Of a stretch of 62,279 bases of DNA, positions 1 to 8,268 are shown piece by piece. Each line of letters opens with the position of its first letter. Position 1 is the stretch's first letter. Both the position numbers and the translations under genes were made by a program. Under the pieces are notes generated by a model, which saw only the letters and a list, made by a program, of their open reading frames with translations, did no database searches and was not told the DNA's origin. This stretch comes from a virus: positions 1 through 62,279 of the IMG/VR virus record IMGVR_UViG_3300025828_000024; one strand, written 5' to 3'.

Positions 1-305
1 AAAAGAAGGATAGTCGGTTAGAACGCGCAGGAGTTAGTGGATACAACAAACCCAAGCGCACACCTAATCACCCAAAGAAGTCACACATTGTTGTGGCTAA
101 AGAGGGCGATAAGGTGAAGACTATTCGATTTGGGCAGCAAGGTGTGAAGACAAATCAGACTGTAGGGCAGCGCAAAGCCTTTAAGTCTCGTCATGCAAAG
201 AACATCAGCAAAGGTAAGATGTCTGCAGCTTATTGGGCTGATAAAGTTAAGTGGTCGCCAAGCAAGACAAAGTCTAGCTCAACTAAGTGGAAGAAAGGTT
301 CATGA
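1..305 (+). CDS. basic virion-associated protein, 5'-truncated copy
   Basis: This is the C-terminal ~101 residues of the protein encoded intact at 60061-60378; the window edge removes its first codons. The reading frame starts at base 3. The product is lysine-rich and ends in a Lys/Ser-rich tail. A conserved core around residues 40-90 (IRFGQQG, then AYWADKVKW) recurs in small structural-cluster proteins of marine phages. Its position between capsid and connector genes suggests a virion or assembly role. Biochemical function is unknown. Confidence 0.8.
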   Translation, partial: KKDSRLERAGVSGYNKPKRTPNHPKKSHIVVAKEGDKVKTIRFGQQGVKTNQTVGQRKAFKSRHAKNISKGKMSAAYWADKVKWSPSKTKSSSTKWKKGS

Positions 306-796
306 CTATCTCTCGCGCACAGATGGGTAGTCAGCTAACGGGGAACAGAATGCCAGTCAAAAAAGTAAAAGGTGGTTATAAGTTCGGAAGCTCAGGTAAG
401 GTTTACCCTACCCGTGCAGGTGCGGAGCGTCAGCAACGCGCAGCTTATGCCAACGGATACAAGGGTATGGCTGCTGGCGGTAAAGTTCCTTCAGGTTATC
501 ATCGTATGCCTGATGGCAGCATTATGAAAAATTCTGATCACAAGATGGCGCATGGTGGTTATGTTTCTACTGGTGATGATGCTAAAGACCTTGAGACTAT
601 TCGTATGGGCAAAGGTGGTAAGACCAAGAGCCGTGTGAATGAAGCTGGAAACTATACAAAGCCAGGGATGCGTAAGAGTCTGTTTAATAAGATTAAAGCT
701 GGTGGCAAAGGCGGAAAACCTGGTCAGTGGTCAGCCCGTAAGGCTCAGATGTTGGCAAAGCAGTACAAAGCAGCAGGGGGTGGATATAAAAACTAA
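302..796 (+). CDS. glycine/lysine-rich small virion-cluster protein
   Basis: Product of 164 aa. I place the start at ATG 302 because GAAAGG precedes it at good spacing; the longer in-frame start (287) lies inside the upstream gene. The protein is basic and Gly-rich. Its C-terminal stretch (SARKAQMLAKQYKAAGGGYK) is a recognisable marine-phage motif of unknown function. The gene overlaps its upstream neighbour by 4 bp (ATGA) and its stop overlaps the next start, so the three small basic genes are translationally coupled. An identical copy lies at 60375-60869. DNA-binding or head-completion roles are possible, but that is inference. Confidence 0.8.
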   Translation: MTISRAQMGSQLTGNRMPVKKVKGGYKFGSSGKVYPTRAGAERQQRAAYANGYKGMAAGGKVPSGYHRMPDGSIMKNSDHKMAHGGYVSTGDDAKDLETIRMGKGGKTKSRVNEAGNYTKPGMRKSLFNKIKAGGKGGKPGQWSARKAQMLAKQYKAAGGGYKN

Positions 797-1059
797 TGGC
801 CTTAAAGAAGTCGCAGAAAAGCCTCAAGTCTTGGACAAAGCAGAAATGGCGTACTAAAAGTGGCAAACCGTCTACCCAAGGTGCTAATGCTACTGGTGAA
901 CGGTATCTACCTTCTTCGGCTATTAAGTCTCTTAGCAGCAGTGAGTATGCAGCTACCACAAGAGCAAAACGACAAGGCACTAAGGCAGGTAAGCAGTATG
1001 TGGCTCAACCTAAAAAAGTTGCAGAGAAAACCAAACGACACAGAAGTGTAGTGACATAG
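796..1059 (+). CDS. basic 87-aa virion-cluster protein
   Basis: This 87-aa, strongly basic protein has conserved blocks KSLKSWTKQKWRTKSGKPS and GERYLPSSAIKSLSSSEYAATTRAKRQGTK in order (residues 8-62). It resembles a family of small conserved proteins found next to capsid genes in marine phages (DUF5872-like, from memory). It starts on the last base of the preceding stop codon. The copy at 60869-61132 differs near the C-terminus (Y/H, V/I, E/K changes), which marks where the two genome ends begin to diverge. Function unknown. Confidence 0.8.
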   Translation: MALKKSQKSLKSWTKQKWRTKSGKPSTQGANATGERYLPSSAIKSLSSSEYAATTRAKRQGTKAGKQYVAQPKKVAEKTKRHRSVVT

Positions 1060-1068
1060 GATAACGTC

Positions 1069-1755
1069 ATGGCAGTAGTAACACCAGATTTACCAGAACT
1101 CTTTGAGGAAGCATATGAGCGGGCTGGGCTTACTATGCGTACTGGCTATGACCTTAAAACAGCACGAAGAAGTCTTAACCTTTTAACACTGGAGTGGCAG
1201 AACCGTGGTCTTAATCTCTTCACTATTGAAGCGGGTACAATCGCTGTTACAGCAGGTACGGCAACGTATACCCTTCCTTCGGACACAATCGACATCATCG
1301 AACACCAAATCAGAACAGGCACAGGCACGAACCAAACAGACACGACCCTCGAAAGGATCAGTGTCTCAACCTACGCCCAGCAAACCAACAAAAACACGCA
1401 AGGTAGGCCGACCCAAATCTACGTCCAAAGGCTCCCAACGGAAACAAAAGTAACATTGTGGCCTGTGCCAGATAGCACAGCGACTTACACTATTGCCTAC
1501 TATAGGCTCAAAGGCATTGATGGACTATCTTCTGGTGTTGGTGATTCGGTAACATCTGTCCCACCAAGATTTGTTCCGTGTCTTGTTACAGGAATGGCAT
1601 ACTATATCGCCATGAAAAGACCTGAAGTTTCTGGCAGAGTTGCTGCCTTGAAGCAAGAATACGAATTTCAATTCCAGCTTGCTGCGGACGAAGATACAGA
1701 GACAGCTTCAATTAAGTTTGTTCCGTATGACACATTTATGATAGGTGGCGCATGA
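1069..1755 (+). CDS. head-tail connector / tail accessory protein (P22 gp4-like)
   Basis: Product of 228 aa. The N-terminal helical region (residues 5-50, LPELFEEAYERAG ... LTLEWQNRGL) followed by a beta-rich region is the pattern of podoviral head-closure or gp4-like adaptor proteins that sit under the portal. It lies between capsid and tail-fibre genes with the other connectors, which supports this. The stop overlaps the next ATG. A homologue of the same length at 61142-61828 is about 85 % identical at protein level, with most changes at synonymous sites except for a nearly invariant block at 1346-1443. Confidence 0.65.
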   Translation: MAVVTPDLPELFEEAYERAGLTMRTGYDLKTARRSLNLLTLEWQNRGLNLFTIEAGTIAVTAGTATYTLPSDTIDIIEHQIRTGTGTNQTDTTLERISVSTYAQQTNKNTQGRPTQIYVQRLPTETKVTLWPVPDSTATYTIAYYRLKGIDGLSSGVGDSVTSVPPRFVPCLVTGMAYYIAMKRPEVSGRVAALKQEYEFQFQLAADEDTETASIKFVPYDTFMIGGA

Positions 1756-2066
1756 GCTACGCTAAAGGTAAATACGCTTTTGGATTTTGCGACAAGACTG
1801 GATTTAGGTATCCATTGAGAGACCTAGTTCCAGAATTCAATAACGGAGTTAGAACAGGATTCCTTGTAGGAAGAGATGTTGCCGATCCCGATCAACCTCA
1901 AAATTTCTTAGGTCGGGTAAAAATATTTGACCCTCAATCACTACAGAATCCTAGACCAGATAGGGCAGAGATTGAGAGCCGTGGTTTATTTGGATGGAAC
2001 CCCGTATGGAATGATGCGCAATACATGACAGCGCAAGTAGGAAGTGTTAATATATCTACATCATAG
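1752..2066 (+). CDS. conserved structural-cluster protein
   Basis: Product of 104 aa, overlapping the preceding stop by 4 bp. It begins with a Gly/Tyr/Phe-rich segment (YAKGKYAFGFCDKTGFRYP) with a Cys. A conserved DPDQPQNFLGR block follows around residue 50 and FGWNPV near the end. It recurs in marine phage structural clusters and has no known function. A diverged homologue at 61825-62148 has 107 aa and a different C-terminal end. Confidence 0.75.
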   Translation: MSYAKGKYAFGFCDKTGFRYPLRDLVPEFNNGVRTGFLVGRDVADPDQPQNFLGRVKIFDPQSLQNPRPDRAEIESRGLFGWNPVWNDAQYMTAQVGSVNISTS

Positions 2067-2076
2067 GAGAATAGAT

Positions 2077-2298
2077 ATGCCAGGAAAAATGTATGATGCC
2101 ATGAAAAAGCCTATCGCAATGAAAGAAGGCGGTAAGTTAAAGATGGTAAACAAAAATGGTGAACAGGTTCCTTTCTTTGCGGCAGACGGTGTTGGCAAGA
2201 TGGGATATGGCGGAAAAACGAAGAAGATGCGCGATGGCGGCGGCATGTGTCGTGGAATGGGTGCTGCCACTAAGGGTGGCAACTACAAGATGGGATAA
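2077..2298 (+). CDS. small glycine/lysine/methionine-rich protein
   Basis: Product of 73 aa. The start at ATG 2077 follows GGAGA with a 7-nt gap; a longer in-frame start inside the upstream gene lacks such a site. The composition is very basic with MGYGGK/MRDGGG-type repeats, like other small virion-cluster proteins here. In the other copy of this region (62150 on) a different basic gene occupies the slot, so this locus varies between the two genome ends. Its stop codon abuts the palindrome at 2299. Confidence 0.7.
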   Translation: MPGKMYDAMKKPIAMKEGGKLKMVNKNGEQVPFFAADGVGKMGYGGKTKKMRDGGGMCRGMGAATKGGNYKMG

Positions 2299-2310
2299 GT
2301 TCAAATGAAC
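2299..2310. repeat. dispersed palindrome, GTTCAAATGAAC
   Basis: A perfect 12-bp palindrome directly after the TAA of the preceding gene. It contains the ATG (2305) of the next gene in its centre, so protein binding or hairpin formation here would affect translation. It belongs to the genome-wide family described under 11820. Confidence 0.8.
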
Positions 2311-2940
2311 TATTCTGAGCTAGTACAGGCAGTCAAAGACTACACTGAAAACACGGAAACAACTTTCGTGAACAACATCAATTTGTTTATTCGTCAGGCA
2401 GAAGAGCGGATAAACAGAGATGTTCAGATACCTGAACTTCGAAAGAACGTCACGGGTAATGTGTCTGCCAGCAATCAGTACCTAGCTCGACCCTCTGACT
2501 TTCTGTCAACATTCTCTCTTGCTGTAATAGATGGAAGCAACAACTTCACATATCTTTTGGAGAAAGAAGTTAACTTTATCAGAGAGGCATATCCTAGTGC
2601 TTCTACTGAAGGGCTTCCAAAGTACTATGCAAACTTTGATGGTGAGAAGTCAGGATCGAATGGAAACTTTATACTGGGTCCAACTCCAGATGCAGCATAT
2701 AATATAGAGCTGCATTATTACTATGATCCACCTTCAATCGTTACCTCTACGACATCTTGGCTTGGCGACAACGCCGAAACCACTCTTCTTTACGGCACCC
2801 TTTATGAGGCGTATACGTTTATGAAAGGTGAGCCAGATGTTCTGCAGAACTATCTACAGAGGTATCAGTCAGCGCTTATGAACATGGCTTCTCTTGGTGT
2901 GATGATTAAGAATGACTCTTATAGAGAGGACGCGGCATAA
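2305..2940 (+). CDS. phage adaptor / head-tail connector protein
   Basis: Product of 211 aa. The N-terminal helices (SELVQAVKDYTEN ... INLFIRQAEERINRDVQ, residues 3-40) and the beta-rich middle part match the podoviral adaptor family that joins portal and tail. It is one of two connector-like genes in the cluster (with 1069-1755). The start codon is embedded in a palindrome and has no clear Shine-Dalgarno, which is unusual here. The stop overlaps the next ATG. Confidence 0.7.
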   Translation: MNYSELVQAVKDYTENTETTFVNNINLFIRQAEERINRDVQIPELRKNVTGNVSASNQYLARPSDFLSTFSLAVIDGSNNFTYLLEKEVNFIREAYPSASTEGLPKYYANFDGEKSGSNGNFILGPTPDAAYNIELHYYYDPPSIVTSTTSWLGDNAETTLLYGTLYEAYTFMKGEPDVLQNYLQRYQSALMNMASLGVMIKNDSYREDAA

Positions 2941-3368
2941 TGGCTATTACTCAAACAACATGTACTTCTTTCAAGAAGGAATTGCTTGAGGCTGTACATA
3001 ACTTTACATCTCATACCTTTAAGATTGCACTGTACACGGATTCTGCTGATCTTGGCGCGGGAACCACAGTTTACTCTACAACGAATGAGATAACAAATAC
3101 TTCGGGGACTGCTTACACGGCAGGGGGAAAGGCACTAACCACTATAGCGCCAACAAGTTCAGGGACTGTTGCGTTTGTGGATTTCGAGAATATCAGTTGG
3201 ACAAGTGCTTCGTTTACGGCACGAGGTGCGCTGATATATAATTCTTCTGCTTCTAATAAAGCTGTCGCTGTGTTAGATTTTGGAAGTAATCGTGTAGTTT
3301 CGAACGATACGTTTGAGGTTCAGTTCCCAGTATCTTCTGCTACGACAGCTATAATTAGGATATCATAG
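2940..3368 (+). CDS. tail/virion structural protein
   Basis: Product of 142 aa, rich in Thr, Ser and Ala with alternating hydrophobic residues, typical of a beta-sandwich virion protein. The block around residues 75-105 (FVDFENISWTSASFTARGALIYN) recurs in tail-cluster proteins of many podoviruses. It starts on the stop codon of the connector gene. It is followed by a protein of almost identical size, suggesting related neighbouring subunits. Exact position in the virion is unknown. Confidence 0.7.
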   Translation: MAITQTTCTSFKKELLEAVHNFTSHTFKIALYTDSADLGAGTTVYSTTNEITNTSGTAYTAGGKALTTIAPTSSGTVAFVDFENISWTSASFTARGALIYNSSASNKAVAVLDFGSNRVVSNDTFEVQFPVSSATTAIIRIS

Positions 3369-3378
3369 GAGTTTACTT

Positions 3379-3810
3379 ATGGCTAGTTTCACAAAGGTAA
3401 ACGATTTCGTCGTAAACCTAGCAAATGCAATGGACTTGGATGCGGATACCTTAATCGTAGCCTTGTCGAACACAGACCCAACTTCAGGAACAGACGTTAC
3501 TGCAGACGGTAACGGTATCTTGGCTAACGTGTCTCAGATTAGTTATACCAACTTGTCTTCACGCACATTGGCAAACGTCACATCTACGCAGACATCAGGC
3601 ACATATAAGTTGTCTGCTGACGACTTGACGCTTACTGCATCAGGCGGTTCAGTCGCTGCTTTCCGTTACATTGTAATTTACAATGATACAGTGACATCAC
3701 CTGCAGACCCAGTGATTGGATATTACGATTACGGTACATCGTTGACTCTAAATGACGGTGACACGTTTACTATCGATATAGGTACAAACGGTATCCTGAC
3801 ACTAACATAA
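3379..3810 (+). CDS. tail/virion structural protein
   Basis: Product of 143 aa with the same size, composition and beta-rich look as the preceding gene. It starts MASFTKVNDFVVNLANAMDL and contains AFRYIVIYND around residue 95, where the neighbour has ARGALIYN; a paralogous origin is likely. A GGAG site precedes the start. It probably forms part of the tail or fibre attachment, inferred from context only. Confidence 0.65.
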   Translation: MASFTKVNDFVVNLANAMDLDADTLIVALSNTDPTSGTDVTADGNGILANVSQISYTNLSSRTLANVTSTQTSGTYKLSADDLTLTASGGSVAAFRYIVIYNDTVTSPADPVIGYYDYGTSLTLNDGDTFTIDIGTNGILTLT

Positions 3811-3822
3811 GGATAGCTTGTC

Positions 3823-5529
<1,707 letters not shown>

Positions 5530-5549
5530 TAGTATAAGGAGATACGAAG

Positions 5550-5873
5550 ATGGCATTACAAGTGGGCGGCACAACCGTCATTGATAACAGCCGCGTTTTA
5601 CAAAACGTCACTGGTCTTAAAACAATCAATAGTAACAGCATACTTGGATCGGGTGACATCACGATCAGCGCTGATGACGTTAAGGCAGACGGTTATGCTT
5701 ACGCTAATAATAATCAGTATGGTCTAAAAAGTAATTCGCCTGGATTTAATGTTGGGAAGTATATAACATCGGGTAACAGCGCAACCGCAGGGTCGTTCAA
5801 CACTGGCTCCTTCACCACTGGGACTAACCAGTCAGGTTATGTTCACTGCGTTTTTGCCGTAAGAACTGGTTAA
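5550..5873 (+). CDS. small fibre-associated structural protein
   Basis: Product of 107 aa after AAGGAGA. The first part (MALQVGGTTVIDNSRVLQNVTGLKT) is typical of the N-terminal region of phage fibre and fibre-tip proteins. The remainder is Gly/Ser/Thr-rich. It sits directly behind the collagen-like fibre and its stop abuts the first oxygenase gene. It may be a fibre tip or a short companion fibre; no enzymatic motif is visible. Confidence 0.65.
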   Translation: MALQVGGTTVIDNSRVLQNVTGLKTINSNSILGSGDITISADDVKADGYAYANNNQYGLKSNSPGFNVGKYITSGNSATAGSFNTGSFTTGTNQSGYVHCVFAVRTG

Positions 5874-6503
5874 ATGGAACTGTTAGAAGCGTGGGGTGTA
5901 CCTGTCTTGGCAGGTAAGCTAGAAAACCTCGATGTTGAACAGGCATACGAATACGTTGCTGCTCAACACTTTGAATATACAGGTGAAGGGTCTGGGGGCT
6001 GCCAAACCGCAAACAATCATTTATTAGACGATGAGGAATTGCATGATGTACGTGAATTAATTTTGCTACATTCTAAACTGTATTTAGATTGTTTGGGTCA
6101 TGCATATGAGGACTTGTTCGTTTGCAATTCATGGGGCATGAAACTGAAGCCTTATGAAAATATAGTACCGCATCGCCATACTAATTCTTACATTAGTGGT
6201 GTTCTATACTTAACAACAGGACAACCATTGCATTTGCACAGGCCGTGGGATACACACGAAATGTTTATGCTCACGCCAAATATACCTTTCGATGCAGAAA
6301 ATGGTTTGACGCAAAGCACAAAGCAGTTTCATCCAGAGCCTTGTAGCTGCATTATAATGCCTTCTGGGCTTACACATCATGTTGGTGCTGTGGCAAAATC
6401 AAAAGTAGATGATCGTTATTCGATAGCTTTTAATATTTTGCCATTGGGAGAATTCGGTCACAATGGAAAATTAGTTTCTTTTGAGGGGAAAGGTTATGAC
6501 TGA
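5874..6503 (+). CDS. putative 2-oxoglutarate/Fe(II) dioxygenase
   Basis: Product of 209 aa with the cupin-type oxygenase pattern of the 2OG-FeII_Oxy_5 group. It has H100-R-H102 in PHRHTNSYISGVLYL, a distal H168/H169 in LTHHV and R181 in DDRYSIAFNI, which would bind Fe(II) and 2-oxoglutarate. It lacks a strict HxD, as is usual for parts of this family. It directly follows the fibre genes and overlaps the next gene, so it is probably co-expressed with them. A substrate among fibre residues is inference. Confidence 0.75.
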   Translation: MELLEAWGVPVLAGKLENLDVEQAYEYVAAQHFEYTGEGSGGCQTANNHLLDDEELHDVRELILLHSKLYLDCLGHAYEDLFVCNSWGMKLKPYENIVPHRHTNSYISGVLYLTTGQPLHLHRPWDTHEMFMLTPNIPFDAENGLTQSTKQFHPEPCSCIIMPSGLTHHVGAVAKSKVDDRYSIAFNILPLGEFGHNGKLVSFEGKGYD

Positions 6504-6897
6504 CAGTACACAAACGGAATGGGTATGGTTGCTATACGAACATGACAACGACAATTTTATACGACAGTTGACAATTACATCGTATGAACCAGACCTTACT
6601 AGCTTTCCATCTGATGTGACATATGTTGAAATAACGCAAGAATTGCACGACAGTATGCATGACTACTTACGTTATAAGTACAACTCTGATGGAACTGTCA
6701 CAGAAGTTGATCACAATAATTATATGTCTCAATATCAAAGATGGAACCGCCAGCAGTTATTGGAAGAAACGGATATTTATGCGGTAGGTGATCGTCCTAT
6801 GTCCGATGAAATGAGAGCTTATCGTCAAGCATTGCGGGATGTACCGCAGCAAGAAGGCTTCCCAGATAATGTAGTGTGGCCCACAAAACCAGAGTAA
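6496..6897 (+). CDS. tail fibre assembly chaperone-like protein (APC domain)
   Basis: Product of 133 aa. ATG 6496 follows GAGGGGAAAGG; an upstream in-frame start lies in the preceding gene. The C-terminal half (RWNRQQLLEETDIYAVGDRPMSDEM, then YRQALRDVP and FPDNVVWPTKPE; these are separate blocks at residues ~80-133) matches the small phage tail-assembly APC domain usually encoded near fibres. The N-terminus is acidic and aromatic. It probably helps fold or mount one of the neighbouring fibres. Confidence 0.75.
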   Translation: MTDSTQTEWVWLLYEHDNDNFIRQLTITSYEPDLTSFPSDVTYVEITQELHDSMHDYLRYKYNSDGTVTEVDHNNYMSQYQRWNRQQLLEETDIYAVGDRPMSDEMRAYRQALRDVPQQEGFPDNVVWPTKPE

Positions 6898-6903
6898 TTT
6901 GCA

Positions 6904-7722
6904 ATGAAAAAAGTAAAATACTCGTGCTGGCAACCAATGGTGAATGGTGTTCCAGTTACAGGATATCATTTTGATGCAGAGGATTGGCTTAATCTTTGGA
7001 CCCAATATCCTGCTATTAAAACAAATAAATGGTATAACAGCTTGCCAAATCGAACAAGTGAAGTTTTTAATCGGGCGAAAGCAAAGATTGAAAAGATGAG
7101 GCGTGACAGATTGGGTTTACAAAATAGCTACCTAAACCCCACTGTAAACACAGCACGTATTTGTCCAAATATTCGTGAGTTTTTATCCAGATGTATGGTT
7201 GTTCGTGCGCCTATGGATATGCACTTTGCAAGGGCAGAAGGTAACTTAGGTCACCACTATGGTCATGATTACTATTATGAAATGGAGATTACTGACCCAC
7301 ATTTATTTCATTCAGAATCGCATGAGCCTGTGCAATTTAGGTCGGATGCATGTAATACTTTCCAAGATCATATAAACATAAAGATCCCTACTAGGATCGC
7401 ACTGGATTTGCCAAAGGGAATGCAATGTATGTTTTTGCAGCCTTTTTATGACAATCCAAACGCACCGTTTCAGCAAATTCCTGGTGTATTTACGGAGCCT
7501 TTAAACCATGCGGCAAACATAATTGTAAACTGGATGGTACATAAGGATGTAGAAGATTTTATTGTCAACAAGGGTGATGCGTTAATGTATGTGTACTTCC
7601 CTGAGCGTGTGAAATTTGTGAAGCATGACTCACAAGAGGGTATGATAAAAACTAAATGGAATAAGCCCAAAGGCTTAGTTTCAACAGAAGTGCAAAAGAA
7701 ATGCCCGATGGAGATTAAATAA
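6904..7722 (+). CDS. conserved protein of the fibre-modification cluster, unknown function
   Basis: Product of 272 aa with no family I can name firmly. It has several His/Asp-rich stretches (residues 105-140, including GHHYGHDYYYEMEITD) and a segment near residue 180 (MFLQPFYDN). NWMVHKDVEDF follows around residues 203-213. The overall look is of a cupin-like beta protein. It is flanked by two 2OG oxygenase-type genes, so an oxygenase-related or glycan-related role is possible. No HxD...H triad can be assigned with confidence. Confidence 0.6.
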   Translation: MKKVKYSCWQPMVNGVPVTGYHFDAEDWLNLWTQYPAIKTNKWYNSLPNRTSEVFNRAKAKIEKMRRDRLGLQNSYLNPTVNTARICPNIREFLSRCMVVRAPMDMHFARAEGNLGHHYGHDYYYEMEITDPHLFHSESHEPVQFRSDACNTFQDHINIKIPTRIALDLPKGMQCMFLQPFYDNPNAPFQQIPGVFTEPLNHAANIIVNWMVHKDVEDFIVNKGDALMYVYFPERVKFVKHDSQEGMIKTKWNKPKGLVSTEVQKKCPMEIK

Positions 7723-7734
7723 TGGGAGAAACCA

Positions 7735-8268
7735 ATGATACGACAAAATTGGAGAATGTGGCCTAGCTCAATAAATGTTTCTACAATATTAGAACAGCCA
7801 GAAACAAAGAAAGTAAATCAAGCGTCTACGTTTGGTGGGGAAAATCTAGAATATCGTCGTAGTCGCGTAGCCTGGCTCACAGGTAATCAGGAAGTGCAAT
7901 CTCTTCTTGAGCCATATGTAGCAGAGGCTAGAACAATTATGGGCATTAATGTAGAATTCAATGCTGAGATGCAGTTTACAGAATATCACGCCTCAGAAGG
8001 TGGCAAGTATGATTGGCATCATGATGTAGATTGGAACAACAATGACGGTACAGATCGCAAGCTATCATTGACGGTGCAGTTAAGTGATCCATCTGATTAT
8101 GATGGTGGAGATTTTGAGTTTTCAGAAGTTGAGCAACTGCCAATAGCTGCCAAAAAGCAAGGGACTGTTATGGTATTTCCTAGCTATCTTGCACACAGGG
8201 TTACACCCGTAACTAGGGGCGTTCGTCGATCTCTCGTTGCTTGGTTCTCTGGTCCAACATGGCGATAA
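7735..8268 (+). CDS. prolyl 4-hydroxylase-like 2OG-Fe(II) oxygenase
   Basis: Product of 177 aa. It carries the P4H/PKHD signature: H95/H96-x-D97 in DWHHDVDW, a distal His (H154, LAHRVTPV) and Arg (R164/R165, GVRRSLVAW) that would bind 2-oxoglutarate. The DGGDFEF block lies before the distal His, as in the PiuC/P4H fold. It should hydroxylate proline or another residue using O2, Fe(II) and 2-oxoglutarate. The collagen domain upstream has only one proline in Y, so an animal-type target is almost missing; X-position Pro, Thr or another virion protein could be the substrate. It overlaps the PLOD-like gene by 10 bp. Confidence 0.85.
   Translation: MIRQNWRMWPSSINVSTILEQPETKKVNQASTFGGENLEYRRSRVAWLTGNQEVQSLLEPYVAEARTIMGINVEFNAEMQFTEYHASEGGKYDWHHDVDWNNNDGTDRKLSLTVQLSDPSDYDGGDFEFSEVEQLPIAAKKQGTVMVFPSYLAHRVTPVTRGVRRSLVAWFSGPTWR

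Larger units (their letters stand above)
1..2206. repeat. left copy of diverged terminal direct repeat
   Basis: This stretch corresponds base for base, at an offset of 60,073, to 60074-62279. Positions 1-996 appear identical; the first mismatch seen is 997 (t versus c). After about 1060 the copies diverge while keeping gene order and gene length. This implies a unit genome of about 60.07 kb with overlapping ends, but the divergence means the two ends are not the same DNA copy. Confidence 0.9.

Noticed and set aside
2299-2310. LexA box interpretation of the palindrome
   Set aside because: LexA sites are GAAC-N4-GTTC or GTTC-N7-GTTC; here the order is GTTC-N4-GAAC.
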